A DNA stretch of 64,000 bases from Clostridioides difficile CD160 (GTDB lineage Bacteria > Bacillota > Clostridia > Peptostreptococcales > Peptostreptococcaceae). A model generated the notes under the pieces. That model was not told the origin of the DNA, made no database searches, and worked only from the letters and a program-made list of their open reading frames with translations. The DNA lies in NCBI RefSeq assembly GCF_000449425.2, contig NZ_AVHW01000095.1, positions 1 through 64,000 on the forward strand. Direction: 5' to 3'. The position numbers and the translations under genes are program-made. This document shows positions 53,909-63,853 of this stretch, one piece after another. Positions within the stretch are counted from its first letter, which is position 1. Each line of letters opens with the position of its first letter.

Positions 53909-55249
53909 TTATACCTCTCTCGTTTTAAATTCCCTTTTTAAGAATAACAGCACAATTATCATAGCAATAAAATCTGCAATTGGTTGTGCTAACCAAACTC
54001 CATCTAAATTAAATTTGATTGGAAGCACAATAATTAATGGTATAAATAAAATAAATTGTCTCAAAAGAGTTAAAAACATAGAATGTTTAACCTTACTTAT
54101 ACACTGAAAATACACAGGACCTACAATGGAAATTCCCATTATCGGCAATGTAATTAGATTTATATTTATACCTCTTACAGCTATCTCCATTAAATCTGAA
54201 TCTTTATTAAATATACCTACAAATACTTCTGGGAAAACTTGTACTACTAAAAATCCAAAGGACAATATAACAATTGACATTATAATAGATAGTATTAAAG
54301 TTTTCTTTGCACGTTCATATTGCTTTGCACCATAATTGTATGATATTATAGTTTGCATACCTTGATTCAAGCCAAACACAGGCATCATAAACATCAATAA
54401 AATAGATGTAAGTGCTGTCATAGCTCCAATAGCTAAATCACCACCATAAGCCTTTAAAGAATTATTTGTAAATATATGAGTTATACTTATAGCTACTTCC
54501 ATAGCAAAAGGTGTCATACCTATTGCAAATACATTTTTCACTATATCTTTATCTAATTTTAAATTATATTTTTTTAGTTTTAAATTGGACTTCCCTCTTA
54601 TAAAATAATATGTTACCCAAATACACACCACTACTTGACAGAGTACTGTTGCTATAGCAGCTCCTTTTATACCTAAATCAAACACAAATATGAATATAGG
54701 GTCCAATATCAAGTTTAATACACAACCTACAATCATTGTTCTTGCTGCTAATTTTGGATTACCTTCTGCCCTAATCGCATTATTAAGAGAAAATGCAACT
54801 AGATTAAATATACTTCCAACCAATATAACACTCATATAGTCTTTTGCATAAGAGATTGAATCTTTACTTGCACCCAAAATAAAAAGTATATCTTCTAAAA
54901 AAACTAACCCTAATACAGTTATTATTAAAGATATAATTATAGATAGTGTCAAAGCATTACCTAATATCTTTTCTGCTTCTTCCTTATTTCTTTCACCTAA
55001 CTTAATAGACAATCTTGTGCTAGCACCTACTGATATTAGCATTCCAAAAGCTATTATTAGTGTAAATACTGGCATAGTTATGCCAAGACCTGCAATAGCT
55101 ATGGAACCAATACCTTCCATAGAACCAATAAATGCTCTATCTACTACATTATAAAGTGAAGTTACCATCATTGCTATTATTGCAGGTATCGAATATCTAA
55201 GTAATAAAATCCATATTTTTTCATGTCTTAATGCTTCTTGATTTTCCAT
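53909..55249 (-). CDS. MATE family efflux transporter
   Basis: The 446-residue protein has 12 helices in two homologous halves: YSIPAIIAMMVTSLYNVVDR opens the first with the family's N-terminal feature, and FGLNQGMQTIISYNYGAKQ opens the second. NNAIRAEGNPKLAARTMI is the conserved helix 4-5 region. It exports cationic or drug-like compounds with Na+ or H+. It is downstream of fhuC by 11 bp on the same strand, so it may be read with the siderophore importer; whether it exports a siderophore or drug is open. Confidence 0.9.
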   Translation of the reverse strand: MENQEALRHEKIWILLLRYSIPAIIAMMVTSLYNVVDRAFIGSMEGIGSIAIAGLGITMPVFTLIIAFGMLISVGASTRLSIKLGERNKEEAEKILGNALTLSIIISLIITVLGLVFLEDILFILGASKDSISYAKDYMSVILVGSIFNLVAFSLNNAIRAEGNPKLAARTMIVGCVLNLILDPIFIFVFDLGIKGAAIATVLCQVVVCIWVTYYFIRGKSNLKLKKYNLKLDKDIVKNVFAIGMTPFAMEVAISITHIFTNNSLKAYGGDLAIGAMTALTSILLMFMMPVFGLNQGMQTIISYNYGAKQYERAKKTLILSIIMSIVILSFGFLVVQVFPEVFVGIFNKDSDLMEIAVRGININLITLPIMGISIVGPVYFQCISKVKHSMFLTLLRQFILFIPLIIVLPIKFNLDGVWLAQPIADFIAMIIVLLFLKREFKTREV

Positions 55250-55260
55250 GTTGTCACCAT

Positions 55261-56043
55261 TTATACCATGTCATAAGTTATACAAATTGGTTTATTTGTT
55301 CTTGGGTCTGTTGCTATTTCTGCATCAATGTTAAATAATTCTTTTAGATTATCTTTCGTCATGACATCATATGCATCACCTTCACAAACTATTTTACCTT
55401 TCTTAATACCTATCATGTGGTCAGCAAATCTCGCTGCATTATTAAGTTCATGTATTACCATAACAATAGTTCTTCCTTGTTTTTTATTTAATTCATCTAA
55501 TAATTTTAATATTTCTAACTGATGAGCTAAATCTAAATATGTTGTAGGCTCATCTAGTAGTAATATATCAGTCTCCTGTGCTAAAGCCATAGCTATCCAT
55601 GCCCTTTGTCTTTGTCCTCCCGATAAGTCTTCTATATTTCTATCTTTAAAATCTGCAATTCCAGTAACTTCTAAACTCCAATTTACAATATCTCTGTCCT
55701 CTTTACTAGAATTACCAAATCCACTCTTATGAGGAAATCTTCCATAAGAAATTAACTCTGAGACAGTAAGACCACTAGGAGCTTGAGGACTTTGTGGAAG
55801 TACAGCCATATCTTTTGCTATTTCTTTAGATTTCTTTTTATAAATATCCTTTCCATTTATATATATACTTCCACTCTTAGGACTAATAATTCTTCCTATA
55901 GTTTTAAGTATTGTTGATTTCCCACAACCATTAGCCCCTATTATAGTAGTTATTTTTCCTTTTGGTATATTTAAATTTAAATTTTTTACAATATCTGTAT
56001 TTCCATATGATATATTTAAATTTTTAGTATTTATACAGTTCAT
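55261..56043 (-). CDS. fhuC: Ferric siderophore ABC transporter ATPase FhuC
   Basis: The 260-residue ATPase has Walker A GANGCGKSTILKTI, Q-loop LPQSPQAPS, signature LSGGQRQRAWIAM, Walker B DILLLDEPTTYLD and H-loop VIHELN. The family is FepC/FhuC (iron-chelate importers). It follows fhuG by 14 bp and precedes the MATE gene by 11 bp. Energy for siderophore uptake comes from this subunit. Confidence 0.95.
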   Translation of the reverse strand: MNCINTKNLNISYGNTDIVKNLNLNIPKGKITTIIGANGCGKSTILKTIGRIISPKSGSIYINGKDIYKKKSKEIAKDMAVLPQSPQAPSGLTVSELISYGRFPHKSGFGNSSKEDRDIVNWSLEVTGIADFKDRNIEDLSGGQRQRAWIAMALAQETDILLLDEPTTYLDLAHQLEILKLLDELNKKQGRTIVMVIHELNNAARFADHMIGIKKGKIVCEGDAYDVMTKDNLKELFNIDAEIATDPRTNKPICITYDMV

Positions 56044-56057
56044 AACAACACCCTTTC

Positions 56058-57080
56058 CTAATCATTTGCCAACATTAAATAGATAAAGTATGGCACTCCT
56101 ATTATAGAAACCACTATACCTACTGGTATTTCTATAGGTGCCAGAATATTTCTAGATATAGTATCTGCTACTAAAAGTAATAATGTTCCTATAAGCGCTG
56201 ATACTGGTATTAATCTTTTATGTTTTGGTCCTATTATTTTTCTACCTATATGTGGAGCTATTAAACCTAAAAATGAAATACTACCTGCTACTGCTGTAGA
56301 TACACCAGATAAAATTACTGCATATATTATGAGTCTTCTTCTTTGTTTTTCTACTTCTACACCAAGACTCGTAGATACTTCATCACCCAAGTTTAAAACA
56401 TCTATATATTTAGCTTTATACATAGTTATACCCATAAAAACTACTATAAATGGAAGTACAGCTATCACGTATTTCCAACTAGTTCCCCAAATACTACCTG
56501 ATGTCCATGCCATAACTCTATTAAATTCTTGTGTTGTAAATTTCAATTGGAATATCGTCAAAATTGAGGTGAAAGCTATATTTATGCCTATACCAATAAG
56601 TAGTAATCTTGAAGAATTTATCCCACCTTTCCATGCAAGAGAATATATAAGAAAGGCTCCAAATAAAGCTCCTACAAGTGCAACAATTGGCATTGTAAAT
56701 ACGGTTAGATTACTCATTCCTTCATAAACATTCCCATTCATAAGGTATATGTAAACGACTACAAATAGTGCAGCACCTGAATTTATTCCCAAAATACCAG
56801 AGTCAGCCAAGTCGTTCTTTGTAACACCTTGAAGTATTACTCCCGCTGTTGATAATGCTGAACCAACCAAAAGTGCTATTACTATTCTTGGTAATCTCAA
56901 TTTAAATATAGCAATTTCATGATTACGCTGACCTTGACCTAAAAAAGTCTTTATGACATCCATTGGTTCTATAGAAAATGAGCCCATATTTAAACTCACC
57001 AGAAAAGTGATAAAAATAAGTACCACTAAAATTGATATAACAAGCAATGCTTTAGAATTTATTTTCATAATACTTTTCAT
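56058..57080 (-). CDS. fhuG: Ferric siderophore ABC transporter permease FhuG
   Basis: The 340-residue FecCD-family permease has about ten helices with RLPRIVIALLVGSALSTAGVILQGVTKN, GINSGAALFVVVYI and the cytosolic coupling loop GLIAPHIGRKIIGPKHKRLI. It pairs with FhuB as the translocation channel. Five bases separate it from the fhuB stop. Two ATG codons lie near the start; the first is preceded at 12 bases by GGGGGA. Confidence 0.93.
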   Translation of the reverse strand: MKSIMKINSKALLVISILVVLIFITFLVSLNMGSFSIEPMDVIKTFLGQGQRNHEIAIFKLRLPRIVIALLVGSALSTAGVILQGVTKNDLADSGILGINSGAALFVVVYIYLMNGNVYEGMSNLTVFTMPIVALVGALFGAFLIYSLAWKGGINSSRLLLIGIGINIAFTSILTIFQLKFTTQEFNRVMAWTSGSIWGTSWKYVIAVLPFIVVFMGITMYKAKYIDVLNLGDEVSTSLGVEVEKQRRRLIIYAVILSGVSTAVAGSISFLGLIAPHIGRKIIGPKHKRLIPVSALIGTLLLLVADTISRNILAPIEIPVGIVVSIIGVPYFIYLMLAND

Positions 57081-57085
57081 AGTAC

Positions 57086-58099
57086 TTATTTCTCCCCCTT
57101 TCTAACAAGATATATAAATATTGGCACTCCTATAAGTGCTGTTATAGAACCTACTGGTGTCTCATATGGAGGATTTATCATCCTACTTAATATATCTGTA
57201 TATACAAGCAATACAGCTCCTAGAACTAGAGAACTTGGTATTATATACTTATAATCTGAACCTACTATTCCTTTAGCTATTTGAGGAACTATAAGCCCTA
57301 TAAAAATAATATTACCAGATACCGAAACAGATGCCCCAGTCATTAATATTACGAGTATTATACATATGAATCTAACAGTGTTAGTTTTTTGACCCAGTCC
57401 TATTGCTACTTCTTCTCCAAGGCTTAATATAGTTATTCTTGGAGCCACAACCATAGCTAATATAAATCCAATACCTCCAGCTATAAATAACAGCTTTACA
57501 CCTTCCCAATTTACTCCTACAAGACCTCCTGATATCCAGAAACTCAATTGTTGAGATAAATTAAAATACATAGATATTGCTGATGCTAAAGAAATTAACA
57601 GTGTTCCAAGTGCTACTCCTGCAAGAGCTAACTTTACATTATTAATTCTTCCTCTTGACTTGGAACTTATAAAATATATAAATAATCCACTTATACTTGC
57701 TCCAATAAATGCAAACATCATTACACTAAGATTTCCATGTATAAGTTGAGGAAGTTTTTTTTGAAGCACTAGTGATATTGCAATTGCAAATGTAGCCCCT
57801 TGTGTAATCCCTATAACAGAAGGTTCAGCTATAGGATTTCTTGTTATTCCCTGCATTATTGCTCCAGAAACTGCTAGAAAGCCTCCAACAAGAGCTGCTG
57901 CTATTGCCCTTGGAAGTCTAACATCCTTTACTATTCTCATATTTATTCCATCTTCCATTTTTATTAAACTATCTATAACAGTTGATAGATTCATATCTTT
58001 TGCCCCAATAGCTATGGATAATACAATTCCAAGTACAAGTACAACTATACTTACTAGTATCAATAAATAAGTTAAATTTTTTTTACTAAGCGTAGTCAA
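57086..58099 (-). CDS. fhuB: Ferric siderophore ABC transporter permease FhuB
   Basis: The 337-residue FecCD-family permease has RLPRAIAAALVGGFLAVSGA, GITQGATFAIAISLVL and IVPQIAKGIVGSDYKYIIPS as coupling loop. The start codon is TTG at 58099 behind GGGGG, not ATG. It is separated from fhuD by 128 bp that hold a terminator with a Fur box in its loop, so it may have partly independent transcription. Confidence 0.93.
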   Translation of the reverse strand: MTTLSKKNLTYLLILVSIVVLVLGIVLSIAIGAKDMNLSTVIDSLIKMEDGINMRIVKDVRLPRAIAAALVGGFLAVSGAIMQGITRNPIAEPSVIGITQGATFAIAISLVLQKKLPQLIHGNLSVMMFAFIGASISGLFIYFISSKSRGRINNVKLALAGVALGTLLISLASAISMYFNLSQQLSFWISGGLVGVNWEGVKLLFIAGGIGFILAMVVAPRITILSLGEEVAIGLGQKTNTVRFICIILVILMTGASVSVSGNIIFIGLIVPQIAKGIVGSDYKYIIPSSLVLGAVLLVYTDILSRMINPPYETPVGSITALIGVPIFIYLVRKGEK

Positions 58100-58179
58100 T
58101 TATCCTACCCCCTTTTCCCTTTTAATCATTAGTATAGTAACATCTATTAAATATTTTTTATTTTAAACTTTATTAAAAA

Positions 58180-58215
58180 TAGGTGTGAAAAATGAATATC
58201 ATTATCTCACACCTA
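58180..58215 (-). terminator. Intrinsic terminator/attenuator between fhuD and fhuB
   Basis: Arms TAGGTGTGA (58180-58188) and TCACACCTA (58207-58215), with T5 after the stem on the minus strand. The loop contains a Fur-box-like sequence. Confidence 0.8.
58188..58206 (-). promoter_or_regulatory. Fur box inside the terminator loop
   Basis: Minus strand GATAATGATATTCATTTTT matches 15 of 19 positions of the classical Fur box. Its place upstream of fhuB suggests iron control of a second transcript start. Confidence 0.65.
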
Positions 58216-58227
58216 CTAAGTTAAGAA

Positions 58228-59166
58228 TTACTTTGTTAATTCATTTTTAACTGATTCTAATAATAACTCTTTTCCAATTGGATTATATGATTGGCTAAAA
58301 AATGGAGCTGCATCAAGTATTGTTACATTTCCATCTTTTACTGCTCTGATTTGAGCCCAGATAGCACTATTTTCTAAATCTTTTTTATCTGATTCTGTAG
58401 CAATTACAACTATATGGTCTGCATCTATATCTGTTAGACCTTCCATACTTACCATTGGTAATGTTATTCCATCTTGTTTAGGCATATTTTTAGGTCTAGC
58501 TAGTTTCATATCATCATTGATTAAAGTTCCTATTCCACCATCACTAAATACCATAAATTGACCTGAGCTAGCTAACACTGGTAAATAAGTTTTTTCTCCA
58601 TTTTTCTCTGTAACTTCTTTACCTAATTTTGTAGCTTTTTCATCATACTTCTGTAACCAGTTTTTAGCATCCTCTTCTTTATCAAATAACTTTGAAACAT
58701 CAGTTAACTTACTTCTCCAGTCATTTGCATAATCTTTCATCATTACTACAGGTGCTATTTCTTTTAATTGGTCATATATTTTTTCTTGTCTCTGACTCAT
58801 TATTATTAAATCAGGATTTACTTCTAATATAGCTTCCATATCCATAGTGTCCATCATTGAGTGTCCAACTATTTTTACATCTTTAAGTTCTTCTCTTATG
58901 TAACTTGGTAATTTATCAGTTTCATATGAGTCTACGTTTGCTGTTGCAACAGGTTTATGACCTGCTAATAATAGTTCTTCACTACTTCCTGATATATCAA
59001 CTATTTTTTTAGGATTTGATGGTATCTTAACATCTCCTTTAACAGACTGTACAACTCTTGTATCTGATTTATCTTTATCCTCTGTATTCTTATCTGAACA
59101 TGCTGTAACAAGTACTAGCGTAGTTATAATAGATATAAATATTGCAAGTGATTTTATTTTTTTCAT
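58228..59166 (-). CDS. fhuD: Ferric siderophore-binding lipoprotein FhuD
   Basis: The 312-residue protein has a lipoprotein signal with lipobox LVTAC (Cys at about residue 23), so it is anchored outside the membrane. The mature part is a periplasmic-binding-protein type III fold (KKIVDISGSSEELLLAGHKP, LEVNPDLIIMSQRQ, WAQIRAVKDGNVTILDA). It captures ferric hydroxamate or similar chelates and hands them to FhuBG. It is the first gene of the locus, controlled by a strong Fur box just upstream. AGGAG precedes the ATG. Confidence 0.93.
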   Translation of the reverse strand: MKKIKSLAIFISIITTLVLVTACSDKNTEDKDKSDTRVVQSVKGDVKIPSNPKKIVDISGSSEELLLAGHKPVATANVDSYETDKLPSYIREELKDVKIVGHSMMDTMDMEAILEVNPDLIIMSQRQEKIYDQLKEIAPVVMMKDYANDWRSKLTDVSKLFDKEEDAKNWLQKYDEKATKLGKEVTEKNGEKTYLPVLASSGQFMVFSDGGIGTLINDDMKLARPKNMPKQDGITLPMVSMEGLTDIDADHIVVIATESDKKDLENSAIWAQIRAVKDGNVTILDAAPFFSQSYNPIGKELLLESVKNELTK

Positions 59167-59200
59167 GATTTTTTCTCCTACTTGTTTATTATACTTACAT

Positions 59201-59219
59201 GATATTGATTATCATGAGC
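59201..59219. promoter_or_regulatory. Fur box upstream of fhuD
   Basis: GATATTGATTATCATGAGC matches the 19-bp Fur consensus at 16 positions. It lies about 35 bp before the fhuD start, over the expected promoter, so fhu expression should be repressed when iron is plentiful. The rest of the gap to 59485 shows nothing else I can name. Confidence 0.85.
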
Positions 59220-59485
59220 ACATATTTATTATAGCATTTTTCTACTTTTAGTCAATATTATTTTGTAAAAGGATAAAAATTCCTAATCAATCTTAATTAT
59301 ATTTACTGTAGATAAGGTTTTCTTAATTTTAAGTAATCTATTTAAATTTTAATAAAATAACTTTTTATGTTAAGCAATGATAAAATGATATTGTATTACT
59401 AAACTCTATTAATGTAAGAAATGCTATTGCAGATAATCATAAACTATAGCAATAACCCTTATTTATCTTAATTCTATTACATAAA

Positions 59486-59526
59486 AAAAGTCCTCACTCT
59501 TATGTGGGGCAAGAATGAGAACTTTT
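59486..59526 (-). terminator. Terminator of the GGDEF gene
   Basis: CTCACTCTT (59493-59501) pairs with AAGAATGAG (59511-59519) with one mismatch, extended by AAAAGT/ACTTTT. T-rich sequence follows on the minus strand. Confidence 0.7.
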
Positions 59527-59528
59527 AT

Positions 59529-60881
59529 TTAAATGAATATTTCACTATATAGGTCCAATAAATATGTATTTTTACCTTTTCTTTTGGCCTTGTATAAAGC
59601 TGTATCAGCATGATGATATATATCTACAAAGTCTGTACTTATTTTTGAAACTATGACTGCCCCAATACTGACAGAAACCTCAGTCGCTATTGATAACTTC
59701 TCTTTAGACTTTGCAACTTCCTTTAAAATCATTTCCAGTCTTTCTTTTATTTTATTTTTATCAATCTCCTGAAAAAAAATGAAAAATTCATCTCCACCTA
59801 TACGTCCCACAAAATCGTAAATATCACATGTATTTTTAAGTACATTAGCTACATACTTCAATACTTCATCTCCAAACACATGTCCATATAAATCATTAAA
59901 TTTTTTAAAATTATCAATATCTATAACCCCACATACATATTCATCGTATTCTTCAATTACTCTATTTACAGATTTTTCTAGACCATATCGATTGAAAAGG
60001 TCAGTTAAAGAATCTATTTCAGAATATTTGATTAGTTCGCGCTCTCTGTTCCTTCTCCATTCATCTATTTCTTTCTGCCTTTGGATATTCTCACACCTTC
60101 CAATTACAATGTTCCATGTATTATTTTCTTTTTTCAATCCCTTCGCAGAAATACGATACCAGTTCAATTCATGCTTATTATTGAAAAGTAAAACCTCAAG
60201 CTCTATAAGATTTTCACATTCTCCTAAACTTTCTAGAAATAGTTTGATATTCTCTTTTGTTGGGGCGGCTTTTTTATCTTCATCATAGCAATCGCCACCA
60301 AATAATATGAGTGGACATTGTTCATTACTTGCATCATATTCAAAAAACTGTTCGTGAACCAAAGAAGTAAATGCTTTATATCTTTCTTTTTCAAATTGTA
60401 GTTTTTCATTTGTTTCAACCAGCTCTGTAATATCTGTATACAACAAGTACATAATAGGATAGATTCCCTTATAATAGTCCTCCATGAAAATCCCCTTTAC
60501 CTTTACCCATATGTTCTTACCAGTAATATGTTTCAATCGGTAACGCATTTCAAAAGCTTCTTTATTATTCATAGCATTTACTGTTTCTTTATGAACATAC
60601 TCTATATCATCAGTATGAATATAAAGGCTACTATTAAAGCCTTCTTTTTCAATTCGCCCTCTTGTTGTGCCAACTAGTCTTGCTAGACCATCATTATAAT
60701 AAAGTATAGTAAAATTTTCATCACATGCGAATTTTCCTATACCATCAGCAGCATAAGCAAGCACACCTTCTAATTCTTTATCTTTTGCTTGTGCCATGCG
60801 TAGCAGATATTCTAAATCATTATTGTGTTCTTCCTGCGTCTGTTTCATATTTTCACATCCCCCCAGTTCTGTATTTTTCAT
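59529..60881 (-). CDS. PAS-domain diguanylate cyclase (GGDEF)
   Basis: The 450-residue protein has at least one PAS domain (about 40-165; CDENFTILYYNDGLARLVG), a second PAS-like part (about 165-280), and a C-terminal GGDEF domain (about 285-450) with the active motif GGDEFFIFF and D-x-L-T-x-L-F-N-R (DSLTDLFNRYG). The A-site is intact, so it should make cyclic di-GMP from GTP. No EAL domain and no membrane segment. Starts at 60881 (after AAGGA) or 60848 (after GGGGGG) are both plausible. In C. difficile this second messenger governs motility and biofilm switching. Confidence 0.9.
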   Translation of the reverse strand: MKNTELGGCENMKQTQEEHNNDLEYLLRMAQAKDKELEGVLAYAADGIGKFACDENFTILYYNDGLARLVGTTRGRIEKEGFNSSLYIHTDDIEYVHKETVNAMNNKEAFEMRYRLKHITGKNIWVKVKGIFMEDYYKGIYPIMYLLYTDITELVETNEKLQFEKERYKAFTSLVHEQFFEYDASNEQCPLILFGGDCYDEDKKAAPTKENIKLFLESLGECENLIELEVLLFNNKHELNWYRISAKGLKKENNTWNIVIGRCENIQRQKEIDEWRRNRERELIKYSEIDSLTDLFNRYGLEKSVNRVIEEYDEYVCGVIDIDNFKKFNDLYGHVFGDEVLKYVANVLKNTCDIYDFVGRIGGDEFFIFFQEIDKNKIKERLEMILKEVAKSKEKLSIATEVSVSIGAVIVSKISTDFVDIYHHADTALYKAKRKGKNTYLLDLYSEIFI

Positions 60882-61294
60882 TATAAATCCTTATTTATTA
60901 AGAACACAATCTATTTTCCATATCAAATTATGATATAATTTTAATTATAAACTATATAATACCACATATGTAGAGCAAATATATAATTTACATAAATTAA
61001 TGTCATAATAAGCTATATAGTTTGTTCAAAATTCTGCAATGTCATTTCACATTGCCAAGTAATAACTAACGTATGGAATTCATAATGACAGGAATATACT
61101 ATCTTCTTTATATATCTCATTTCTTATATTATGATAATTAAATTGTTTGCAACTGTAATTTATGAAATGACTTATTTTATGACATCATTATAATACTTTT
61201 TTACAGAGGTTACAATATATGAGAATACTTTTAATGAAAGCACGACTAACCTGTGTTTTCATTTTGATTTTGTTTCATAAATTATAAAAAAGCA
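60882..61294. other. AT-rich gap with no recognisable gene
   Basis: About 410 bp between the GGDEF gene and the PTS operon terminator. I looked for a cyclic di-GMP riboswitch, tRNA and small frames and could support none. Confidence 0.5.
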
Positions 61295-61354
61295 GGAATA
61301 TCTCAAAATAAAAAAGGAGTTCTTAAGAACTCCTTTTTTGTTTTGAGATATTCC
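61295..61354 (-). terminator. Terminator of the cellobiose/chitobiose PTS operon
   Basis: Long perfect outer arms GGAATATCTCAAAA (61295-61308) and TTTTGAGATATTCC (61341-61354) with an inner palindrome AAGGAGTTCTTAAGAACTCC; T-run inside. Confidence 0.85.
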
Positions 61355-61375
61355 CTTATATGATAAGATTTTAAA

Positions 61376-61693
61376 TTACTTATTTTCTAATCTTTCATAT
61401 ACATCTATAAATTCTTCAGCTAATTGTTGAAAATTCATAGATGTCATTAAGTGGTCTTGTGCATGAATAAGTATAACACTTATATCAGTTTTATTACCAC
61501 TAGCTTCATTTTGTATTAGTTCTGTTTGGAATTTATGAGCTTTATGAATTGATTCTTTTGACTTTTCAATACATTCTCTGGCTTTATCTATATTCCCGCT
61601 CTTTGCTTCTTTTATAGCCTCAAATGCCAACCCTTTTGCATCCCCTGCAAATCCAATTATTCCAAAAGATATTTCTATCATTTTTTCATCCAT
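61376..61693 (-). CDS. celC: PTS lactose/cellobiose family IIA component
   Basis: The 105-residue all-helical protein is of the PTS IIA Lac/Cel type, with the phospho-accepting histidine in LIHAQDHLMTSMNF. It passes phosphate from HPr to the IIB of a beta-glucoside-type PTS. It is the last gene of the operon, 12 bp after the YdjC-like gene, followed by a strong terminator. AGGAGG precedes the ATG. Confidence 0.92.
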   Translation of the reverse strand: MDEKMIEISFGIIGFAGDAKGLAFEAIKEAKSGNIDKARECIEKSKESIHKAHKFQTELIQNEASGNKTDISVILIHAQDHLMTSMNFQQLAEEFIDVYERLENK

Positions 61694-61705
61694 ATATTCT
61701 ACCTC

Positions 61706-62437
61706 CTAAATATCTCTATAGCTTGATATGACTAATCCATTCTTTTCTAAAAATTCTTTGACTCTTTTAGATGTAAGTATCTTGTGCTCTTTTGTTCTAT
61801 CAATCGCATAAGATGTAGAATTTAAAATATAATCGTCTAAAAAAGCTGGGTGAGACATAATATCCACTACATCATACTTCATTATTTCCTCTATATTTTT
61901 TATAAAAAACTCTTCACTTACATTTTCCTTATAAAAACTATCAATTAAGGGAACTATTTTTGAATACTCCAAATTATATTCAAATCCACCTCTTATTGGA
62001 AGATTATACTTATTTACAATCTGCTCTATTACTGGTTTTAAACTTACTAAAGTATGGATATGATGGTGACTATCCAAATGAGATATATCTATTCCAAGCG
62101 CTTTTACTTTGTCTATTTGAGCGCAAAGCTCTCTATAAATCTCATCACAATCCATTTTTTTAATAATTTCATCTGTAATTCTTCTAATAAAAAAACCATC
62201 TTTGTCAACAATAGTTTTTAAATCAGATAATAATGGTCTACCACAACTTAAAGTCATATGAACGCCACAATTTAAAGACTTATTTTCTTTAAGCAATTTC
62301 ACTCCATGTTCTACCCCAGGCATATTTGCCATCATAGAAGTAGACTTAACTATTCCATTATTATGAGCTGATATTATACCATAATTGACAGCTTCACAAT
62401 AGCCAAAGTCATCTGCATTTATTATAATTTTAGTCAT
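61706..62437 (-). CDS. chbG: ChbG/YdjC family carbohydrate deacetylase
   Basis: The 243-residue protein starts with the family motif INADDFGYCEAVNYGI (metal-binding aspartates) and has DSHHHIHTL (metal histidines) and MSHPAFLD. ChbG removes an acetyl group from chitobiose phosphate, letting the sugar be cut and sensed. Together with a GH4 glycosidase and Lac/Cel-type PTS parts this points to a chito- or cello-oligosaccharide operon. It lies 22 bp after the GH4 gene. Confidence 0.88.
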   Translation of the reverse strand: MTKIIINADDFGYCEAVNYGIISAHNNGIVKSTSMMANMPGVEHGVKLLKENKSLNCGVHMTLSCGRPLLSDLKTIVDKDGFFIRRITDEIIKKMDCDEIYRELCAQIDKVKALGIDISHLDSHHHIHTLVSLKPVIEQIVNKYNLPIRGGFEYNLEYSKIVPLIDSFYKENVSEEFFIKNIEEIMKYDVVDIMSHPAFLDDYILNSTSYAIDRTKEHKILTSKRVKEFLEKNGLVISSYRDI

Positions 62438-62459
62438 ACTATAACCTACTTTCTATAGA

Positions 62460-63770
62460 TTATCTATTAAATCTAGGAAGATAATCTTTATGAGCTTCTA
62501 ACATTTCATCTAATATAGTTTTTGCCAAATCATCTGAAGGAATTAATGGGTTTATACAAAGCGCTAAAAGAGCAGACTCATAATCTCCATACACAGCTGC
62601 TTTAGCTGCCAAGACTTCAAATGACTTAATTTGACTTACTAGCCCATGCACAGAATCTGGTAAATATCCCATACTTAATGGCTTTGGACCATTTTTTGTT
62701 ATTACGCTACTAACTTCCACAGCTTGCTCGTCTTTAAAATCTCTTATGGCACCATTGTTTAATGTATTAACTACTTGGATGTCTTTTTTATCATTATATA
62801 TAGAACTTATTAGATTACAAGCAGCATCGCTATAATAAGCTCCTCCTCTTTTTTCAAGCTGAGGTGGTTTTATATCTAGTTTTTCATCCTTATATAATTC
62901 AAATAATTGTTCTTCTAATTCTTTAACTACTTGACCTCTGGCTTTTCCTTCTTTAAACTCTATTAACTCATCTTCAAGCATTTCTTTAGTTTTATAATAA
63001 TATCTATGGTATGGACAAGGTATAGCACCTAGAGATTTTACAAATTCCGAATTAAAATCAATAGCCTTTATATTTTGCATACTTATATCTGCTTTAACAA
63101 ACTTATCTATGGCTTCTTTTGTAACATCTTCTCCATCTAAAAATACATTTAAACCATAAACCATATGATTAAGACCTGCAAAATCCATACTTATTCTATC
63201 ACTTTCTACGTTAAATAGTTTAGCAACATCATTTTTTAAATGAATTGGAACATTACATAAACCTATATATTTTTTGAAGTTAGTATATTTTAATACAGCT
63301 TCTGTTATTATACCTGTTGGATTTGTAAAATTCACCATCCATGCATTTGGACATAATTCTTCCACATCTTTTATTATATCAAATATAATTGGTATTGTGC
63401 GAAGGGCTTTGAATAGCCCTCCAGCACCATTAGTTTCCTGTCCCATAACTCCATGAGATAAAGGAATAGTTTCATCTTTAATTCTTGCATCTAAAAGACC
63501 TACTCTAAGTTGTGTTGTCACGAAATCTGCATCTTTTAGAGCTTCTCTTCTATCCAAGGAAAGATTTATTTTCATATCTATTCCAGCTTTTTTTACCATT
63601 CTTTTAGCTAGATTTCCTACTATCTCTAATTTTTCTTTTCCATCTTCTATATCTACAAGCCACAATTCCTTTACAGGTAGCTCTTCATATCTATTTATAA
63701 AACCTTCTACAAGCTCAGGAGTATAACTTGAACCTCCTCCGATTGTAACTATTTTTAGTCCATTTTTCAT
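62460..63770 (-). CDS. celF: 6-phospho-beta-glucosidase (glycoside hydrolase family 4)
   Basis: The 436-residue NAD- and metal-dependent enzyme has GGGSSYTPELVEGFI (dinucleotide fold), GVMGQETNGAGGLFKALRTI, VNFTNPTGIITEAV, LCNVP (metal cysteine) and GLNHMVYGLNV (metal histidine). It splits 6-phospho-beta-glucosides imported by the PTS. Length is that of the family. It lies between the IIC gene upstream and the ChbG-like deacetylase downstream, all minus strand. Confidence 0.92.
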   Translation of the reverse strand: MKNGLKIVTIGGGSSYTPELVEGFINRYEELPVKELWLVDIEDGKEKLEIVGNLAKRMVKKAGIDMKINLSLDRREALKDADFVTTQLRVGLLDARIKDETIPLSHGVMGQETNGAGGLFKALRTIPIIFDIIKDVEELCPNAWMVNFTNPTGIITEAVLKYTNFKKYIGLCNVPIHLKNDVAKLFNVESDRISMDFAGLNHMVYGLNVFLDGEDVTKEAIDKFVKADISMQNIKAIDFNSEFVKSLGAIPCPYHRYYYKTKEMLEDELIEFKEGKARGQVVKELEEQLFELYKDEKLDIKPPQLEKRGGAYYSDAACNLISSIYNDKKDIQVVNTLNNGAIRDFKDEQAVEVSSVITKNGPKPLSMGYLPDSVHGLVSQIKSFEVLAAKAAVYGDYESALLALCINPLIPSDDLAKTILDEMLEAHKDYLPRFNR

Positions 63771-63853
63771 CTTATTATACCATCCTTACCTACAATTTAG
63801 CATATTCTATATAAGCATATACATTTATTAAACGAATAAAACTTACCTAGTTG

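Noticed and set aside
60882..61294. Cyclic di-GMP riboswitch near the GGDEF gene
   Set aside because: I could not find the class I or class II core motifs; isolated CACAGG-like bits were not in a consistent order.
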